Source: Schistosoma haematobium
Lineage: Eukaryota; Platyhelminthes; Trematoda; Strigeidida; Schistosomatidae
Reading direction: 5' to 3'
Assembly (NCBI RefSeq): GCF_000699445.3
Contig: NC_067196.1
Span: 90,002,364 to 90,066,363 of the forward strand
Length of the DNA: 64,000 nucleotides
Positions 54,075 to 64,000 of the stretch are shown one piece after another; within the stretch, counting starts at the first letter, position 1, and the number at the start of each line of letters is the position of its first letter. The position numbers were made by a program, and so were the translations under genes. The notes beneath the pieces are model-generated. The model saw only the letters and a list, made by a program, of their open reading frames with translations. It did no database searches and had not been told where the DNA came from.

Positions 54075-55358
54075 TCACGAAAACGTCAAAGATGGCCCAG
54101 ATTGGCATAAGCCGGATTGCATGCCTTGGGCATTGTCGCACAGTAAGACAATATTACCCGCATACTCAAGGTCGAGGAGTCTTTCTCCAGGCAACAGATC
54201 CACACAGCCGTTACTCACATCCATCAGAGCTGTTTCCAGAATGTCATCGATGGCAAAGTTGACGAGGAATGGTGAGATTGGGCAACCTTGTCTAACCCCA
54301 CTGCTCGAATGGAACAATGGAGAAAGGTGTTTGTATGCCCTCACTCTGCCTGAGGTGTTTGTATATAGGGCTTTTAGGATGTTAATAAACTTCTCAGACA
54401 CACCCTTCTTCAATAGACAATCCCAGAGAACAGTTCTGTCCAACGAATCGAAGGCAGCCCTGATGTCAAGAAACACTACGATTGTTGGCCTTTGATAAGT
54501 ATGGCGGTGTTCTAAAATTTGGCGGAGGGTGAATATATGATCAATAGATCCTCGACCAGAACGAAACTCAGCCTGCTCCTCGCGAGTCATTCTTTCTCGG
54601 GTTTTGAAAAACCTACGAAGTATGACGGAAGCTAATAGCTTGAACGCAGTCGGAAGTAGACTTATCTCCCAATAGTTGTTGCGGGAATGATATGAACATT
54701 TTTTAAAAATAGGGACGACTATCGACTCATTGCATGACGTTGGTACACTCTCTAGTTCCCAGACCTTTGTAAACAACGTCGTCAGTTCCTTGGTCAAAAT
54801 GTCATTTACCATCTTTAAAACGTCATCTGGGTCAGGTGATTTGTAGCGTTTCAAGAGTTGGAGTTCCTTGATGACTTCCGTCTCATTTGGTGGATCAGTC
54901 GTCACCGGCCATGGAGGCCAGGACAGTCTGACCGATGTTGCCGGAGCAGCAGGCCAGTTGAACTGCCCTTCGAAAAATTCTGCCCATCGTCCAAGACGTC
55001 GATGGATGTTAGTGATTGGCATCCCATCATCCTCGCAGATTGTTTCGCTCACACCAGACTTCTTGCTGCCAGTGGCTCGGATGAGTTGAAAGAGCTTCCG
55101 GTAGTTACCAGATGCAGCTGCTGCTTCCGGCTCATTAGCACGCTTCGACCACCAGACTTCTCGGTCCTTACGTAAGCTTTGCCCGATTTCATTACGTAAC
55201 ATCCTTCGTTTATGGTCAAACTCACGGTTACCCGGAGTAGACCGACGGGCTTCGATGAGTTGTAAGGAACCTGAAGAAACCCAGTGCTTGTAAGCGGGAC
55301 GTTTCGCGAACCCACAACTGACTGAACCCGCCATTTTCGTGGCGTCATGCAATTGCAA
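54075..55358 (-). pseudogene. LINE B2 reverse transcriptase with mutated active site
   Basis: A 427-residue frame: RRLGRWAEFFEGQFNWP, YKSPDPDDVLKM, SIVVPIFKK, LLPTAFKLLASVILRR, EEQAEFRSGRGSIDHIF, VVFLDIRAAFDSLDR (motif A), GVRQGCPISPFLVNFAID (motif B), and near residue 405 LEYAGNIVLL. The last should be YADD; both catalytic Asp codons changed (GAT to GGT and GAT to AAT). It lacks a start Met of its own and joins the endonuclease frame upstream through frameshifts. Confidence 0.9.
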
Positions 55359-55499
55359 CCAATGCTCATCTATACTTTTCGATGGAATGGTAGCTAGCCT
55401 AGGGGCTAGCTCGGTTCGATACTTACTAGCAACAGAAGTTGCAACCAGCTTGCTGATATCAATCCGTTGATGGCGGTCACTTCGTTGTCCACTGAAAAG

Positions 55500-56361
55500 T
55501 ATGGTGAGATTGGCGCAGACTAAAGCATGATCAGAGTCCAGATTGGTACTTTAAAAGGAGCGGCAGTCTTGTACACAATCACGCCAGCGGTAGCTGATCG
55601 CGATGTGATCAATCTGAGTCCAGGCTTGAGATGCAGAGGGAGGACGCCAGCTGGCACATCGGCGATGACTATGCCGAAAGTTAGTGCTAGCCAGAAACGG
55701 GTTGTGGGTCTATGCACAGTTGCAGTAGACGGTTCCCGTTATTTGTCCTGCGACCAACAAGTCCCCATTGGCCACCTAAACGACTCTCTTCTGTGCCTAG
55801 ACGCCCGACCTGAGCATTCAAGTCTCCGGCTAGTACTAAAATATCTGTCGAACGCACTTTCTGGAGAAGAACAGATAACTGGTGGTAAAACTCATCCTTG
55901 ATTGCATCCGGGCTGCAATCTGTCGGGGCATAGGCGGAGATGACTAAAAGACATCGTTTCTCACACCAATTTCTTCGCATTTTGATGGAACTCTCTAATC
56001 TAACAGCACATAACCAACTATTAATGGGGGTCCAACCAATTAGTGCTGCCTCAGTTCTAGCGCTTAGTGCGACACCAACGCCAGCAAGACCAGACGAATA
56101 TGCCACAGGGTCCCCGGATAAACGCACGTTAAACAAGCTTTTTGAAGCAACAGATGGAGAACGAATTTGTAGTACTCCACTAGAGTCTTGAATACGGGTC
56201 TCGGATAGACAGCAGACATCGATAAGAAGACTTACCAAAGTCATAGCCAGCCCTATCTGTTGTCCAACCTGCATAAGTGTGCGAACGTTGAAGGCAGCCA
56301 GTTTGAATGATGCACGTGGTTTCAGAAACACTGCTTTAGTACTCGCATTCGGCAGTAGCAT
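55500..56361 (-). pseudogene. LINE B2 AP-like endonuclease
   Basis: Frame 56361-55687: FKLAAFNVRTLMQVGQQIG, then CCLSETRIQDSSG (catalytic Glu in SETR), LVISAYAPTD and ILVLAGDLNAQVGRLG (Asp-Leu-Asn). After frameshifts the DSDHALV motif (catalytic His) is at about 55520-55545. All the main EN residues can be seen, so damage is mainly in frame. Confidence 0.87.
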
Positions 56362-56671
56362 ATAATTTTCAACCAGGCAGTGACTCGAGAACGTTTAGAT
56401 AGAGCCGGATTCACACCACAGGCGAGCTGCTGTATAGGTCGAAAAATAAGTATACACAGAGTGGGAATAAAAGAGGGTGAGTAAATGACGCAGTAAATAA
56501 TGATAATAATGTGAATCGTTTGACTGTTAATCGAAGCAAGTATAGTATTTTCCGCAAGTATCGTCATTTCATTCTGTTTGCGTGTGGGCTGTGACACTGC
56601 CCAGGTGCCCAGACCGAAGCATCAGATCCCTCAAAATCACAGTTAAATCTTGCTGATGAACACTAAATAAC

Positions 56672-56718
56672 ACAATAGGACGAAACGGCCGTCCAGTGCT
56701 TCCAGGTTTCCAACGGTG
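56672..56718 (+). mobile_element. SINE-2 sense fragment
   Basis: CACAATAGGACGAAACGGCC..TTTCCAACGGTG: only the right side of the hammerhead and the start of the 3' end. Placed between two LINE B2 pieces. Confidence 0.75.
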
Positions 56719-57220
56719 TCCTTAGTTATTTTAACACATAGATATTGGTACAAGGAGGCACCAAATACATATGCGCCACACAAAACTCATTTGATTTCTG
56801 TGAGGGCTGTGATACTGCCCGGGTGCCCAGACCGAAGCAGGTGGTTTTCTTAGAAGGCCTTAGACCCAAAGGTCTAACCCACAAGGGAGTGGAGCATCGT
56901 AAGGAGATGCAATCCCATGGTAGCCGGTGACCAACGGTTGGTTCATACGCCATTTGTTCCCGCAGGATACTGGAGCCCATGTGCATCATTGATTTGGTTT
57001 GGGATCCGGTTAAAGCACCGGACATTCGCTTTTCGTCCTCTCATTTTCGTAAACAAAAGTAGTTCCACGAGAAGGCAGTGAGTAGGACTTCCATGTCAGA
57101 GGCTGTATACGCGTGGCCGTGTGAGAGTATTTCGAGAGGGAGGGCGATCCCACCTTGCTCTCGGCCATATCAGGGAATTTGATGGCTCGTGTTCTTATTG
57201 TGTCTTAAAACTTCTCAGTC
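56719..57220 (-). pseudogene. Second LINE B2 piece: 3' end joined to 5' leader
   Basis: Antisense 3' end (TATTGGTACAAGGAGGCACC, 56746) runs within about 60 bp into leader sequence (GGGCTGTGATACTGCCCGGG, also near 56585), so nearly all coding DNA is deleted. The leader continues toward 57180. Confidence 0.65.
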
Positions 57221-57342
57221 TGATTACAAAGGTTCGTTGAACTGTTTAGCACCAGTGCATGGAGGAATGCAGGGAGATGGGTGTAAAAAGTGGTTCCATA
57301 ATATGTGTACCCGTTTAACTCCTACTGCGAACAAAAGATGCT
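57221..57342. other. Short unassigned gap
   Basis: No feature recognised before the LTR. Confidence 0.3.
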
Positions 57343-58495
57343 CGTAGCGGTAAACAAATCCCGAAAATAAATAGCTCTGTATGTTTTCGGCATTAGATGC
57401 TGACCAGATTAGTTTTAGTGGACTCACCTAGTTGAAGGTGCTCGGTCATGCATCTGCACCAGATCACGAGTGGGAACGCCGTGCTCAACATCCCCTGCAG
57501 TCACTAGCCAAATTAGATCAGTCGATCCACGATATATTGATAGCCTATCAAATATATCTTCGAACCTCCTCACCTCTGTCTTTTGATTTCACTTGATGGG
57601 TACGATTCACACTAGAAGGTGTTACTGGTTAAAGCGTTGTCGAAATCCAAATATCTGTGGCGTCTTCATTGGTGAGCCCGACGTGATCTGGTACACCAAA
57701 TCGCAAACTGTGAGTCTGTTCCTTTTTGGCATTTTATATATTATTTTACTTTCTATATATTGTGATATTTTCTCCGTGGTTCTGGATATTTATATATTTA
57801 TTTCACTCGTTCGTTTTCGTATTTAATGTTTCACCATGACGGAACAGACACCCAAGGTACTTAAGTTAGAGACTATGTCCCCACCTTCGTCCCAACTAAT
57901 GCCCTTCTGGCCAGACAACATCGAAGCCTGACTCCGTTATGCAGAGGCCGACTTCTACGAGCACGGCGTGAACGACACACGTGCACAATTCCTCGCAGTA
58001 GTCAAGGCACTACCGCGAGAATTCATCAGGTACGTAACACCTAGTATGTTTACTGGTGATGTCTCGGAACCCTACGAAACACGAAATCTTCTAATGCCGA
58101 GGATTTTTCAGTCAAAGAAAACCCTCGAACGACCCCGAATGACATAACGGAATTGTGTCATACACATACACGTTATCCTAGATTTCGTAACGACCTTAAA
58201 CGGTCACATACTCGACGAAGAAGCACTACACATAGGCGATCTGTCTCTAGACCACGAGAGACGGATAACACCGACTGGTGCTGGTATCAAAACCAGTATG
58301 GAAAGTCCTTCAGAAGTTGCAGGGTTTTCTGCAATTTCAACACGCGTTAACGGCAACCGTAGCCGGCGAACATAGTCGTCTGTTATACGTCACAGATGTG
58401 ATAACGAAAGTTAGCTACTTCATCGATACTAGCGCGGAAGTAAGCGTCGATACTCATCAGTTAGACGCGTCGTTGAAGCTGAACAAACAGAAAAA
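57343..58495 (+). mobile_element. Second CsRn1-like element, 5' half only
   Basis: LTR 57343-57668 (CGTAGCGGTAAACAAATCC..GTGGCGTCTTCA), then primer site TTGGTGAGCCCGACGTGATC (one base from a tRNA-Trp complement). gag starts at 57837 (MTEQTPKVLKLETMSP). gag has lost its middle (jump at about 58080), the zinc knuckle has Gln for the conserved His (CWYQ), and the protease DTG reads DTS. It ends at about 58495 with no 3' LTR. It shows what gag looks like without the 200-bp insertion of the other copy. Confidence 0.87.
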
Positions 58496-58930
58496 TTAAA
58501 ATTTCTATCTATTAACCTACGTTTGAGCGTGTAGATGAGTAAATCAGAATATTATAGCATGTCTCTAACAATTAATTGGCATGAAACATTTGCAAAACCG
58601 AAGATCCGGTGTATGAGTTTGTGTAAACCCACATGAGGAGGAACGTACAATATCAAAACTAAAAGATAATTCAATTGGGATTTACTACCCAAAGACATAA
58701 ATCAAGTCGAAAAACTAATTCAGAGTTGACTAACTACTCAACACACCTTACGAAAATGTCATATCGCGGTTCAATGTACCTACAATAACCAACCGCACAC
58801 CGAAATAATTGGAGTGTTTGTGCAATTGCCACAATGAGCACTATCACTGATCACTTCGAATATATGAACATGATATAAATTCTGAGAGCGTAATTCACTA
58901 CACAAACATACACATAAATTGAATCATCTA
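58496..58930. other. Unassigned AT-rich stretch
   Basis: No recognised feature. Confidence 0.4.
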
Positions 58931-58990
58931 TTTGGCGTAAATCAGTTGAGTGCCTCTTTGTACCAATGTTTATGTGTTTAAATAAATAAT
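58931..58990 (+). mobile_element. LINE B2 3' terminus, sense
   Basis: GCCTCTTTGTACCAATGTTTATGTGTTTAAATAAATAA: the B2 end plus the (AAAT) tail; only about 50 bp. Confidence 0.65.
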
Positions 58991-59274
58991 ATACAATTGC
59001 TAACCATGCATAAGTCAGTGTCGACATTCACTCGGAACAGACCTCTACTGCTATTGATAGGGTCTTCATGAGGCAACCTTGAAGATCGGTGAGTTCTTGT
59101 GAAATGGTTATCTGTCTCAAATCAAATTCAATAAGCGAAGTGGAGATACTGTAAACTACAGTACGTAATTTTTTACATGAGATGAATGTAAAGTAACGAC
59201 AGTCAAATACATTCACCGATTCGAGCCCACTAATTTGTTACAAATCTTCTAAATACCAACAACATTATAAAATT
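58991..59274. other. Unassigned stretch next to the array
   Basis: From about 59200 weak similarity to the end of the array unit (ACCAACAACATTAT versus ACCAACCACAGTAT) suggests a diverged PLE terminal repeat. The rest is unassigned. Confidence 0.4.
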
Positions 59275-59540
59275 CAGGAAGTGAGGACCATGTAATAGAC
59301 ACCAAACTGACGCGTATTTTCACCATTTAAACAACCATGTGACACCAAGTAGAGAAAACTAAATGTCAAGTAGATGCACAAACACTGTGATATCTTCATT
59401 TATTATTAAGTCCCATTTCTGTCAAACAGGAAGGTTAGTTATGCTGAACGGATAGAATTGATGTGAAGAACAATAACATTTACCACCATTTATTTCTGAA
59501 GCTTTCTCAACATTACCAGTGACTTCATTTTGTTTCGTTA

Positions 59541-59924
59541 GTGATTCGCATTAGTTCTAACTCAATCAATGTGATGTTTGCCACTTCCACTGGAATACGG
59601 GATGTTTATTTGAAGGAACTATTACTACGTTGCACCTGCAATGTACAGTTCACATTCAACGACGTAATTTATAGACAGAAGGATGGTATAGCAATGGGAT
59701 CCCCACTTGGTCCATTACTGGCAGATTGCTTCATGGCCAGTTTAGAAAACAATCAACTCAAAACAATTATCGAAAACCTCCACTTGTATAAAAGGTACGT
59801 GAATGATATCTTTATCATTTGTGACAACAAATGTAACTTAAGTGATCTCCTAGAGACATTTAATAATTGTCACCCATCAATAAAATTCACACTTGAAGTT
59901 GAAAGTCAGTCAGTCAGTCAGTAA
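59541..59924 (+). pseudogene. PLE RT fragment, array unit 1
   Basis: 127-codon frame. The first 16 or so codons are terminal-repeat sequence. Then TGIRDVYLKELLLRC, DGIAMGSPLGPLLADCFMAS (PLE motif B) and LYKRYVNDIFIICDNK (motif C with Asn for the second Asp), and HPSIKFTLEV. It then runs into the LINE B tail, giving a spurious SQSVSQ end. Dead by the YVDD to YVND change and by lacking motif A. Confidence 0.9.
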
Positions 59925-60583
59925 CAACGTAGAACTTCGTACGTACGTACATCAGTTCAAGTTGCCACAACACATTAGCACACAGATGTCGTGGCCGATT
60001 CAAATCCCGTAGTGGTAGAGGTAATAAGAGTATAAGCAGTAATCGGGAAAATTAGTGTTTGGACATGTTATTTAAAGGGTATAATACAGTGAAATAAATT
60101 TGGGAACAGAAGAAGAAGCGACAAGGAGGAATAAGGAGATCAAGATTTGGGAGAACACAAAGAGTGGATGCACCTGCGCCATTGCAAACGATTTTGAGCC
60201 ATGTCATTCAGGGTCTCTAACCATCGGTTACTATCATCTCGCGGTCCCCAACCAGGTAATCTACACCTACCAACATGACTCAGTCCACTTGTCAGTGAAT
60301 TCATGGACTTGTGCCATGTTTTGGTCTGGCCGCTCCTAACTTTCTTCCAACCTACTTCCATACCACTGAACATAGCACGTCGAGGCAGTCGGTCGTTGAA
60401 CATACGTAACGCGTGTCCCAGCCATCTCAACTGATGAAGTTTCACTACATCATCAATTGATTTGCCATCCTTATCTAGTATACATATTTGCGATTGTACA
60501 GCTTTGAAAATGAATTCGCCGAAAATGGGAAAACTCTTCACTGACTTAAACTTTCTTATTTCAATTTTATAAACACCAACCAC
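59906..60583 (-). pseudogene. LINE B 3' end and chimeric frame, array unit 1
   Basis: A minus-strand frame (60583-60140) joins PLE terminal-repeat codons (first 35 or so: VGVYKIEIRKFKS..) to LINE B codons (LRWLGHALRMFNDRLPRRAM, GWKKVRSGQTKTWHKSMNSL, GRCRLPGWGPRDDSNRWLET). The LINE B part ends at its (TGAC)n tail at 59906. A fusion by insertion, not a real gene. Confidence 0.85.
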
Positions 60584-60860
60584 AGTATCAGCTTGAGGAA
60601 CTGAGGACTATGTTATAGACATCAAACTGACGCGTATTTTCACCATTTAAACAACCATGTGACACCAAGTAGAGAAAACTAAATGTCAAGTAGATGCACA
60701 AACACTGTGATATCTTCATTTATTATTAAGTCCCATTTCTGTCAAACAGGAAGGTTAGTTATGCTGAACGGATAGAATTGATGTGAAGAACAATAACATT
60801 TACCACCATTTATTTCTGAAGCTTTCTCAACATTACCAGTGACTTCATTTTGTTTCGTTA

Positions 60861-61244
60861 GTGATTCGCATTAGTTCTAACTCAATCAATGTGATGTTTG
60901 CCACTTCCACTGGAATACGGGATGTTTATTTGAAGGAACTATTACTACGTTGCACCTGCAATGTACAGTTCACATTCAACGACGTAATTTATAGACAGAA
61001 GGATGGTATAGCAATGGGATCCCCACTTGGTCCATTACTGGCAGATTGCTTCATGGCCAGTTTAGAAAACAATCAACTCAAAACAATTATCGAAAACCTC
61101 CACTTGTATAAAAGGTACGTGAATGATATCTTTATCATTTGTGACAACAAATGTAACTTAAGTGATCTCCTAGAGACATTTAATAATTGTCACCCATCAA
61201 TAAAATTCACACTTGAAGTTGAAAGTCAGTCAGTCAGTCAGTAA
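60861..61244 (+). pseudogene. PLE RT fragment, array unit 2
   Basis: Same protein as unit 1, including YVND. Confidence 0.9.
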
Positions 61245-61903
61245 CAACGTAGAACTTCGTACGTACGTACATCAGTTCAAGTTGCCACAACACATTAGCA
61301 CACAGATGTCGTGGCCGATTCAAATCCCGTAGTGGTAGAGGTAATAAGAGTATAAGCAGTAATCGGGAAAATTAGTGTTTGGACATGTTATTTAAAGGGT
61401 ATAATACAGTGAAATAAATTTGGGAACAGAAGAAGAAGCGACAAGGAGGAATAAGGAGATCAAGATTTGGGAGAACACAAAGAGTGGATGCACCTGCGCC
61501 ATTGCAAACGATTTTGAGCCATGTCATTCAGGGTCTCTAACCATCGGTTACTATCATCTCGCGGTCCCCAACCAGGTAATCTACACCTACCAACATGACT
61601 CAGTCCACTTGTCAGTGAATTCATGGACTTGTGCCATGTTTTGGTCTGGCCGCTCCTAACTTTCTTCCAACCTACTTCCATACCACTGAACATAGCACGT
61701 CGAGGCAGTCGGTCGTTGAACATACGTAACGCGTGTCCCAGCCATCTCAACTGATGAAGTTTCACTACATCATCAATTGATTTGCCATCCTTATCTAGTA
61801 TACATATTTGCGATTGTACAGCTTTGAAAATGAATTCGCCGAAAATGGGAAAACTCTTCACTGACTTAAACTTTCTTATTTCAATTTTATAAACACCAAC
61901 CAC
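61226..61903 (-). pseudogene. LINE B 3' end and chimeric frame, array unit 2
   Basis: Same 147-codon frame (61903-61460) as in unit 1. Confidence 0.85.
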
Positions 61904-62180
61904 AGTATCAGCTTGAGGAACTGAGGACTATGTTATAGACATCAAACTGACGCGTATTTTCACCATTTAAACAACCATGTGACACCAAGTAGAGAAAACT
62001 AAATGTCAAGTAGATGCACAAACACTGTGATATCTTCATTTATTATTAAGTCCCATTTCTGTCAAACAGGAAGGTTAGTTATGCTGAACGGATAGAATTG
62101 ATGTGAAGAACAATAACATTTACCACCATTTATTTCTGAAGCTTTCTCAACATTACCAGTGACTTCATTTTGTTTCGTTA

Positions 62181-62564
62181 GTGATTCGCATTAGTTCTAA
62201 CTCAATCAATGTGATGTTTGCCACTTCCACTGGAATACGGGATGTTTATTTGAAGGAACTATTACTACGTTGCACCTGCAATGTACAGTTCACATTCAAC
62301 GACGTAATTTATAGACAGAAGGATGGTATAGCAATGGGATCCCCACTTGGTCCATTACTGGCAGATTGCTTCATGGCCAGTTTAGAAAACAATCAACTCA
62401 AAACAATTATCGAAAACCTCCACTTGTATAAAAGGTACGTGAATGATATCTTTATCATTTGTGACAACAAATGTAACTTAAGTGATCTCCTAGAGACATT
62501 TAATAATTGTCACCCATCAATAAAATTCACACTTGAAGTTGAAAGTCAGTCAGTCAGTCAGTAA
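62181..62564 (+). pseudogene. PLE RT fragment, array unit 3
   Basis: Same protein as unit 1, including YVND. Confidence 0.9.
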
Positions 62565-63223
62565 CAACGTAGAACTTCGTACGTACGTACATCAGTTCAA
62601 GTTGCCACAACACATTAGCACACAGATGTCGTGGCCGATTCAAATCCCGTAGTGGTAGAGGTAATAAGAGTATAAGCAGTAATCGGGAAAATTAGTGTTT
62701 GGACATGTTATTTAAAGGGTATAATACAGTGAAATAAATTTGGGAACAGAAGAAGAAGCGACAAGGAGGAATAAGGAGATCAAGATTTGGGAGAACACAA
62801 AGAGTGGATGCACCTGCGCCATTGCAAACGATTTTGAGCCATGTCATTCAGGGTCTCTAACCATCGGTTACTATCATCTCGCGGTCCCCAACCAGGTAAT
62901 CTACACCTACCAACATGACTCAGTCCACTTGTCAGTGAATTCATGGACTTGTGCCATGTTTTGGTCTGGCCGCTCCTAACTTTCTTCCAACCTACTTCCA
63001 TACCACTGAACATAGCACGTCGAGGCAGTCGGTCGTTGAACATACGTAACGCGTGTCCCAGCCATCTCAACTGATGAAGTTTCACTACATCATCAATTGA
63101 TTTGCCATCCTTATCTAGTATACATATTTGCGATTGTACAGCTTTGAAAATGAATTCGCCGAAAATGGGAAAACTCTTCACTGACTTAAACTTTCTTATT
63201 TCAATTTTATAAACACCAACCAC
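62546..63223 (-). pseudogene. LINE B 3' end and chimeric frame, array unit 3
   Basis: Same 147-codon frame (63223-62780) as in unit 1. Confidence 0.85.
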
Positions 63224-63500
63224 AGTATCAGCTTGAGGAACTGAGGACTATGTTATAGACATCAAACTGACGCGTATTTTCACCATTTAAACAACCATGT
63301 GACACCAAGTAGAGAAAACTAAATGTCAAGTAGATGCACAAACACTGTGATATCTTCATTTATTATTAAGTCCCATTTCTGTCAAACAGGAAGGTTAGTT
63401 ATGCTGAACGGATAGAATTGATGTGAAGAACAATAACATTTACCACCATTTATTTCTGAAGCTTTCTCAACATTACCAGTGACTTCATTTTGTTTCGTTA

Positions 63501-63884
63501 GTGATTCGCATTAGTTCTAACTCAATCAATGTGATGTTTGCCACTTCCACTGGAATACGGGATGTTTATTTGAAGGAACTATTACTACGTTGCACCTGCA
63601 ATGTACAGTTCACATTCAACGACGTAATTTATAGACAGAAGGATGGTATAGCAATGGGATCCCCACTTGGTCCATTACTGGCAGATTGCTTCATGGCCAG
63701 TTTAGAAAACAATCAACTCAAAACAATTATCGAAAACCTCCACTTGTATAAAAGGTACGTGAATGATATCTTTATCATTTGTGACAACAAATGTAACTTA
63801 AGTGATCTCCTAGAGACATTTAATAATTGTCACCCATCAATAAAATTCACACTTGAAGTTGAAAGTCAGTCAGTCAGTCAGTAA
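63501..63884 (+). pseudogene. PLE RT fragment, array unit 4 (unit cut by window end)
   Basis: Same protein as unit 1. The LINE B part that follows begins at 63866 and leaves the window. Confidence 0.9.
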
Positions 63885-64000
63885 CAACGTAGAACTTCGT
63901 ACGTACGTACATCAGTTCAAGTTGCCACAACACATTAGCACACAGATGTCGTGGCCGATTCAAATCCCGTAGTGGTAGAGGTAATAAGAGTATAAGCAGT

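Larger units (their letters stand above)
52961..56600 (-). mobile_element. LINE B2, nearly full-length but dead
   Basis: Runs antisense from an (AAAT)n tail (TTTATTTATTTATTT on the plus strand, 52968) through the 3' end (broken by a solo LTR at 52997-53321), C-terminus, RT and AP-type endonuclease to a 5' leader near 56600. Non-LTR elements of this kind nick with the endonuclease and copy their RNA with the RT. It is the most complete LINE in the window; its frames are listed below. Confidence 0.85.
59275..64000 (+). repeat. Tandem array of a 1320-bp unit, continues past the window
   Basis: Units at about 59281-60600, 60601-61920, 61921-63240 and 63241-64000 (partial). Past the first roughly 30 bp of unit 1, which carry a few changes, I saw no difference between units in the positions compared. 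Each unit: PLE-1-type terminal repeat (first 310 bp), PLE RT fragment in sense, antisense LINE B 3' end from its CAGTCAG tail, then more PLE terminal repeat. The near-zero divergence means very recent amplification, homogenisation or an assembly artefact. Confidence 0.95.

Noticed and set aside
60140..60583. 147-codon frame repeated in each array unit as a multigene family
   Set aside because: It is a fusion of PLE terminal repeat read backwards and the LINE B C-terminus, created by an insertion.
60595..60640. CTGAGGA followed by CTAT/ATAG hairpin in the PLE terminal repeat, resembling a hammerhead
   Set aside because: The conserved GAAA after stem II is absent (ACATCAAAC instead) and no cleavage triplet with paired stem I is found. 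PLE hammerheads exist in the literature but this one cannot be supported.
59281..64000. Regular repeats as a CRISPR array
   Set aside because: The repeat unit is 1320 bp without unique spacers and the DNA is eukaryotic.

Overview
This is AT-rich eukaryotic DNA from a schistosome (Schistosoma, a blood fluke). Four things point there: a complete gene for the 23 kDa tegument tetraspanin (Sm23/Sj23 type) with 32-36 bp introns; Sm-alpha-type SINE satellites carrying hammerhead ribozymes; CsRn1-type Ty3/gypsy elements with a tRNA-Trp-like primer site; and RTE-like LINEs with simple-repeat tails. The species was not determined. No operons, rRNA genes, true tRNA genes or CRISPR arrays were seen.

Only one host protein gene is convincing. 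It is a 218-residue tetraspanin on the minus strand, in five exons between 41246 and 39601. Nearly everything else is mobile DNA or unassigned AT-rich sequence. The mobile part holds these families. (1) RTE-like LINE A, with a (TAAG)n tail. (2) RTE-like LINE B, with a (TGAC)n tail. (3) LINE B2, with an (AAAT)n tail; one nearly full copy lies at 52.96-56.6 kb. (4) CR1/jockey-like LINE fragments at 3.7-4.7 and 22.3-22.8 kb. (5) Two Ty3/gypsy families; one element at 41.79-45.31 kb has two near-identical LTRs and a 4-bp target duplication, and the window also holds solo LTRs of that family. (6) Two Penelope-like (PLE) families with GIY-YIG ends. (7) Three tRNA-headed SINE families, each with a hammerhead ribozyme in its 3' part.

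Layout. 0-7 kb: LINE A relic, Sm-alpha cluster, CR1-like relic, PLE-2 3' end with an LTR. 7-35 kb: SINEs, LINE A pieces, solo LTRs, a 430-bp palindrome around (TA)n at 28.04-28.47 kb, and an 868-bp (GTAA/GTGA)n array at 30.72-31.59 kb. 34-36 kb: the third hammerhead SINE and an Sm-alpha dimer. 37.4-47.5 kb: the tetraspanin gene, bracketed by two almost identical inverted LINE B segments; a gypsy element sits in the 5' leader of the right-hand one. 47.6-53 kb: a PLE split by a second gypsy element. 53-58.5 kb: LINE B2 and a second CsRn1-like element. 59.28-64.0 kb, running off the window: a head-to-tail array of a 1320-bp unit made from PLE terminal repeat, PLE reverse-transcriptase fragment and an inverted LINE B end.

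The most interesting biology is RNA- and structure-based. The tRNA-promoter plus hammerhead design recurs in three unrelated SINE families. Antisense-then-sense fold-back SINE dimers recur at many loci. A dead PLE has become a satellite-like array. A long inverted repeat flanks a surface-antigen gene.
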